From assembly GCA_029263455.1 (NCBI GenBank), contig JAJCXM010000004.1, positions 248,001-312,000 of the forward strand: a stretch of DNA of 64,000 nt. Reading direction: 5' to 3'. A model generated the notes under the pieces. It worked only from the letters and a program-made list of their open reading frames with translations, was not told where the DNA came from and searched no databases. This stretch comes from Holophagae bacterium (lineage in GTDB: Bacteria > Acidobacteriota > Holophagae > Acanthopleuribacterales > Acanthopleuribacteraceae). Below, in pieces: positions 63,350 through 64,000 of this stretch. How positions within the stretch are numbered: position 1 is the first letter of the stretch; each line of letters begins with the position of its first letter. The translations under genes and the position numbers were made by a program.

Positions 63350-64000
63350 CCTTTCTCACCAACGATGAAGCGAGAGATTGTGCAAGGGTCCCGGGCTGAA
63401 AATTCACAAAACCCACATATGCCTTGCGTGAAGAGACCTGGCCCAAGAATTCTACGCCATCTTGAAATCGAAAATGAGAAATATCGCCTAGCTTTACACG
63501 ATTTGACTGACCATATTTATAAACTCTCAATTCGCCAGCCAACAACATGCGCCTGGTAAACTCTTGGCCATCAATATAGACCTCAAACCAGACGTCCTCG
63601 ATCGCTTCGACCGCAAACGTGCTTTCCAGTGCTGCAGATGACGCATTTGCAATCTCGACACCTTCAAGCGACTGTAGCGGCAGACTCAAGGCCGACGGTG
63701 CAGATATTGGTTCAAGCTCGTCGAGCAAAACGCGTTCAGCTTCTTGAGAATCCAGCACTGAAGTTTTATCTTGCATCGTTTGGGGCTTTTGATCAGGCTT
63801 CATCGTCGTGCTCGGGTTGTCGTTCAAGGCACCGACGTTCGACGAACCGAGCTGCTTGTCGTTAAGCTGTGGCTGAGGTACGACCGCAGCTGCGCGGAAC
63901 ATTGGGGAATATTTCCAGGTCACGTATCCCAGCGCCAACAAGACAATAACTATTAAGCCAATTATCCTTAAACTTCGTCGTTTCAGTCGTTTGAATTGAC
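63315..64000 (-). CDS. RodZ-like membrane protein, C-terminal part (gene start beyond window)
   Basis: The frame stays open to the last base of the window, so the 5' end is missing. In the visible part a basic segment (K-R-L-K-R-R-S-L-R) precedes a membrane helix (RIIGLIVIVLLALGYVTW). A proline/serine/glutamine-rich periplasmic linker follows, then a C-terminal DUF4115-like beta domain (WFEVYIDGQEFTRRMLLAGE, then VKLGDISHFRFQDGVEFLG). That layout matches RodZ, whose missing N-terminus would be a cytoplasmic helix-turn-helix domain binding MreB. A role in cell shape is inferred from the family. Confidence 0.72.
   Translation of the reverse strand, partial: QFKRLKRRSLRIIGLIVIVLLALGYVTWKYSPMFRAAAVVPQPQLNDKQLGSSNVGALNDNPSTTMKPDQKPQTMQDKTSVLDSQEAERVLLDELEPISAPSALSLPLQSLEGVEIANASSAALESTFAVEAIEDVWFEVYIDGQEFTRRMLLAGELRVYKYGQSNRVKLGDISHFRFQDGVEFLGQVSSRKAYVGFVNFQPGTLAQSLASSLVRKDVVDGVNPRSN

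Overview
The window looks like a chromosomal backbone segment of an Acidobacteriota bacterium, possibly from the Holophagae/Acanthopleuribacter side, with moderate GC content. The reasons are lineage-typical families: a VWFA-related secreted protein of the acidobacterial type, a GWxTD-domain protein, an RpoB with an extra cysteine-rich block near its N-terminus, and a type IV pilus gene set of the myxobacterial/acidobacterial kind. The assignment is inference from gene content; no 16S gene is present. I see no insertion sequence, prophage, CRISPR array or origin.

Layout. 1-14.8 kb: mixed cell-envelope and metabolism genes, including the end of a gamma-glutamyltransferase, a TMTC-like membrane TPR protein, a VWFA protein, a DUF924 protein, a 2-phosphoglycerate kinase-like protein and a zinc-finger/NodB deacetylase. 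These are followed by a minus-strand operon of a GWxTD-VWA protein, an unknown secreted protein and two SurA-like prolyl isomerases, and then a spermidine-synthase-like enzyme. 14.9-20.8 kb: a plus-strand operon joining a TPR-Ser/Thr kinase to three glycosyltransferase-type genes and a membrane TPR-like protein. 20.8-21.8 kb: a gene-poor stretch and a DUF2231-like membrane protein.

21.8-35.3 kb: the conserved information-processing block tRNA-Tyr, Gly, Thr, tuf, tRNA-Trp, secE, nusG, rplKAJL, rpoB and rpoC, closed by a strong terminator. 35.3-40.7 kb: two paralogous orphan pseudopilins flank a four-gene ABC-2 exporter operon and tlyA.

40.8-60.4 kb: type IV pilus genes on the minus strand. 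One group is pilB-pilT-pilC-pilS-pilR (motors, platform, two-component regulator). The other is pilM-N-O-P-Q followed by a large lipoprotein, an acidic TPR protein and a Roadblock protein. Fatty-acid and shikimate genes (accB-accC-aroK) lie between them. 60.8-64 kb: a RodZ-like protein, an unknown conserved protein, a DnaJ-TPR protein and a PP2C phosphatase, the natural antagonist of Ser/Thr kinases such as the one at 15.3 kb.

The most striking observation is inside rpoB. The beta subunit carries a cysteine-rich insertion of two zinc ribbons, and the first has exactly the same cysteine spacing and flanking residues as the N-terminal zinc ribbon of beta-prime encoded next door. Other points of interest are the pilQ-linked lipoprotein/TPR/Roadblock genes, the GWxTD-VWA-PPIase operon, the TPR-kinase/glycosyltransferase operon, and repeat structures overlapping the pilB and accB promoters.
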